Of a DNA stretch of 6,611 bases, positions 5,345-6,611 are shown in pieces. The position numbers and the translations under genes were made by a program. Each line of letters opens with the position of its first letter. Position 1 is the stretch's first letter. The notes under the pieces were generated by a model. It had not been told where the DNA came from. It did not search any database and was given only the letters and a program-made list of their open reading frames with translations. Source of the stretch: JAVKFF01 sp040226215 (GTDB lineage Bacteria; Pseudomonadota; Alphaproteobacteria; DSM-16000; Inquilinaceae); the NCBI GenBank assembly GCA_040226215.1, contig JAVKFF010000169.1, positions 1 to 6,611 on the forward strand. Direction: 5' to 3'.

Positions 5345-6187
5345 TCAGGCCTGAACGGTGCGCTGGTGCTGCTCGCCCAGCCCCTCGATGGCCAGGCGCA
5401 TCTCCTGCCCGGCCTTCAGGAAGACCTGCGGCTTCAGCCCCATGCCGACCCCGGGCGGGGTACCGGTGGTGATGATGTCGCCGGGCTCCAGCGTCATGAA
5501 CTGGCTGAGATAGCTCACCAGATGCTTCACGCCGTAGACCATGGTCCGGGTGCTGCCGTCCTGATAGCGGTGGCCATCGACCTCCAGCCACATGGCAAGG
5601 TTCTGCGGGTCGGCTATTTCGTCCCTGGTGACCAGCCAGGGCCCGATCGGCCCGAAGGTATCGTGGCTCTTGCCCTTCACCCACTGGCCGGCGCGTTCGA
5701 TCTGGAAGGCGCGTTCGGAGACGTCGTTGACCACGCAGTAGCCGGCGACGTGATCGAGCGCGTCGTCCTCGGCAACGTACTTCGCCCGGCTGCCGATCAC
5801 CACGCCGAGTTCGACCTCCCAGTCGGTCTTCGTCGAGCCACGCGGGATCTCGACGTCGTCATAGGGTCCGCAGATGCAACTCGTCGCCTTGAAGAAGACG
5901 ACCGGCTCCGGTGGCACCGCCTGGCCGGTCTCCGCGGCATGGTCGGCGTAGTTGAGGCCGATGGCGATCATCTTGCCGACGCCGCCGACGCAGGCCCCGA
6001 TCCGCTGGCCCTCGGGAATCGCCGGCAGGCTGGCGAGACCGAGACCGCGCAGCGGCTCCAGACCGGAGGGGGTGAGCACCTCGCCGGCGATGTCGCGCAC
6101 CACGCCCGAGAGGTCGCGGATCACGCCGCTCCCGTCGAGAATGGCGGGCTTCTCCCGTCCGGCCGGACCGACACGCATCAGCTTCAT
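5345..6187 (-). CDS. FAH-family hydrolase, likely 2,4-diketo-3-deoxy-L-rhamnonate/fuconate hydrolase (often labelled ureidoglycolate lyase)
   Basis: 280 residues, metal-dependent C-C bond hydrolase of the fumarylacetoacetate hydrolase superfamily. The N-terminal block MKLMRVGPAGREKPAILD is typical of the subgroup that includes 2,4-diketo-3-deoxy-L-rhamnonate hydrolase (products pyruvate and lactate) and proteins annotated as ureidoglycolate lyase. The catalytic GLNYADHAAE block (77-86) contains H83. The metal ligands are E124 and E126 (DWEVELG) and D155 (VNDVSER). K173 (KGKSHDTFGPIGPW) and TGTPPGVG (241-248) complete the site. I chose the ATG at 6187, with GAGG 7 nt upstream; an in-frame ATG at 6223 would add 12 residues without family support. 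It lies in a same-strand run after the fumarylpyruvate hydrolase and 14 bp before the SDR, which fits consecutive oxidation and hydrolysis. Substrate assignment is moderate; superfamily is firm. Confidence 0.94.
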   Translation of the reverse strand: MKLMRVGPAGREKPAILDGSGVIRDLSGVVRDIAGEVLTPSGLEPLRGLGLASLPAIPEGQRIGACVGGVGKMIAIGLNYADHAAETGQAVPPEPVVFFKATSCICGPYDDVEIPRGSTKTDWEVELGVVIGSRAKYVAEDDALDHVAGYCVVNDVSERAFQIERAGQWVKGKSHDTFGPIGPWLVTRDEIADPQNLAMWLEVDGHRYQDGSTRTMVYGVKHLVSYLSQFMTLEPGDIITTGTPPGVGMGLKPQVFLKAGQEMRLAIEGLGEQHQRTVQA

Positions 6188-6228
6188 GGTATTTCCTCGT
6201 ATCTGCCTGTTTCGTTCTCGCATCCGGG

Positions 6229-6248
6229 AAGCGGCATCGGTGCCGCCT
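6229..6248 (-). other. Hairpin in the gap between the two FAH-family genes
   Basis: GCGGCA (6231-6236) and TGCCGC (6241-6246) form a perfect 6-bp stem with a 4-nt loop, extendable on the minus strand by a G-U and an A-U pair. It lies in the 69-bp gap between the fumarylpyruvate hydrolase stop and the next ATG. No T-run follows, so it is not a standard terminator; it may stabilise or separate the upstream message, or be an operator. Confidence 0.35.
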
Positions 6249-6256
6249 CCGCCGCC

Positions 6257-6611
6257 TCAGACCACGGTGACCTCGAGGTCGCCGACACCGTCGACATGGC
6301 CCTTGAGGTGGTCGCCCCTGGCGACCGGGCCGACGCCGGCCGGCGTGCCGGTCATGATCAGGTCGCCCGGCGCCAGGCGGAACAGCCGCGAGAGATGGGC
6401 GATCACCTCCGGCACCTTCCAGATCAACTGCTCGAGATCGCCGGTCTGCACCCTCCGGCCGTTCACCTCAAGCCAGATCGCCCCCCGGGCCGGGTGGCCG
6501 ATCCTGGACGCCGGCACCACCGGGCCGCAGGGTGCCGATTGCTCGAACGCCTTGCCGACCTCCCAGGGCCGGCCCTGCTTCTTCATCTCCGACTGCAGGT
6601 CGCGGCGCGTC
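6257..6611 (-). CDS. Fumarylpyruvate hydrolase-like FAH-family protein, C-terminal half
   Basis: Partial gene whose 5' end lies beyond the right edge; 117 residues and the stop are visible, about half the usual length of roughly 230. Fumarylpyruvate hydrolase cleaves fumarylpyruvate to fumarate and pyruvate at the end of the gentisate (maleylpyruvate isomerase) route. The visible part begins TRRDLQSEMKKQGRPWEVGK, followed by a SAP-CGPVVP block, a GAIWLEVNG strand, the IWKVPEVIAHLSRLF helix and the GDLIMTGTPAGVG loop that contacts substrate carboxylate. This order and wording match the fumarylpyruvate hydrolase subgroup. Metal ligands lie upstream of the window. It is the first visible gene of the minus-strand catabolic run. 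A generic acylpyruvase function (FAHD1-like) is the main alternative. Confidence 0.88.
   Translation of the reverse strand, partial: TRRDLQSEMKKQGRPWEVGKAFEQSAPCGPVVPASRIGHPARGAIWLEVNGRRVQTGDLEQLIWKVPEVIAHLSRLFRLAPGDLIMTGTPAGVGPVARGDHLKGHVDGVGDLEVTVV

Noticed and set aside
5331..5684. A 118-codon upstream extension of the second SDR
   Set aside because: It overlaps the FAH hydrolase in another frame, and the SDR fold begins at 5330 with its own ribosome site.

Overview
The window is GC-rich bacterial DNA with strong G/C bias at third codon positions and densely packed genes. The cold-shock protein has the form usual in Alphaproteobacteria (69 residues, ending in SAGNLRAA). A GcvT-family FAD dehydrogenase, several short-chain dehydrogenases and acylpyruvate hydrolases also fit a metabolically versatile alphaproteobacterium. 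I cannot name the genus from sequence alone.

Layout. Positions 1-1621 carry two minus-strand genes: a short-chain dehydrogenase/reductase (SDR) at 857-1621 and, downstream of it, the N-terminal third of a dimethylglycine/sarcosine dehydrogenase-like flavoprotein that runs off the left edge. A 189-bp divergent region (1622-1810) holds a tandem 7-bp repeat with an 11-bp period. It separates them from the only plus-strand gene (1811-3511), a secreted HExxH metallopeptidase with a lipocalin-like C-terminal domain. Positions 3512-3755 are non-coding and contain a REP-like palindromic element and a strong hairpin terminator between two converging genes. A cold-shock gene (3756-3965, minus) follows, preceded by about 560 bp with no credible gene (3966-4523). 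That stretch has a good alphaproteobacterial-type promoter about 450 nt upstream of the start codon and several inverted repeats, two of them mutually exclusive. The right part (4524-6611) is a minus-strand catabolic cluster: the C-terminal half of a fumarylpyruvate hydrolase-like protein, a second FAH-family hydrolase of the diketo-deoxy sugar acid type, and an NAD-type SDR.

How the genes work together. The SDR at 4524-5330 and the FAH hydrolase at 5345-6187 are 14 bp apart. They match the oxidation and hydrolysis steps of the non-phosphorylative L-rhamnose/L-fucose pathway, in which a 2-keto-3-deoxy acid is oxidised to the 2,4-diketo acid and then cleaved to pyruvate and lactate. The fumarylpyruvate hydrolase upstream would give pyruvate and fumarate in gentisate-type aromatic breakdown. 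The left pair could serve methylated-amine (dimethylglycine/sarcosine) or related oxidation. The peptidase and cold-shock gene look like independent units.

I see no CRISPR array, phage module, transposase, tRNA or rRNA. The least explained parts are the two-domain secreted peptidase and the structured cold-shock leader; neither is proven to be a new system.
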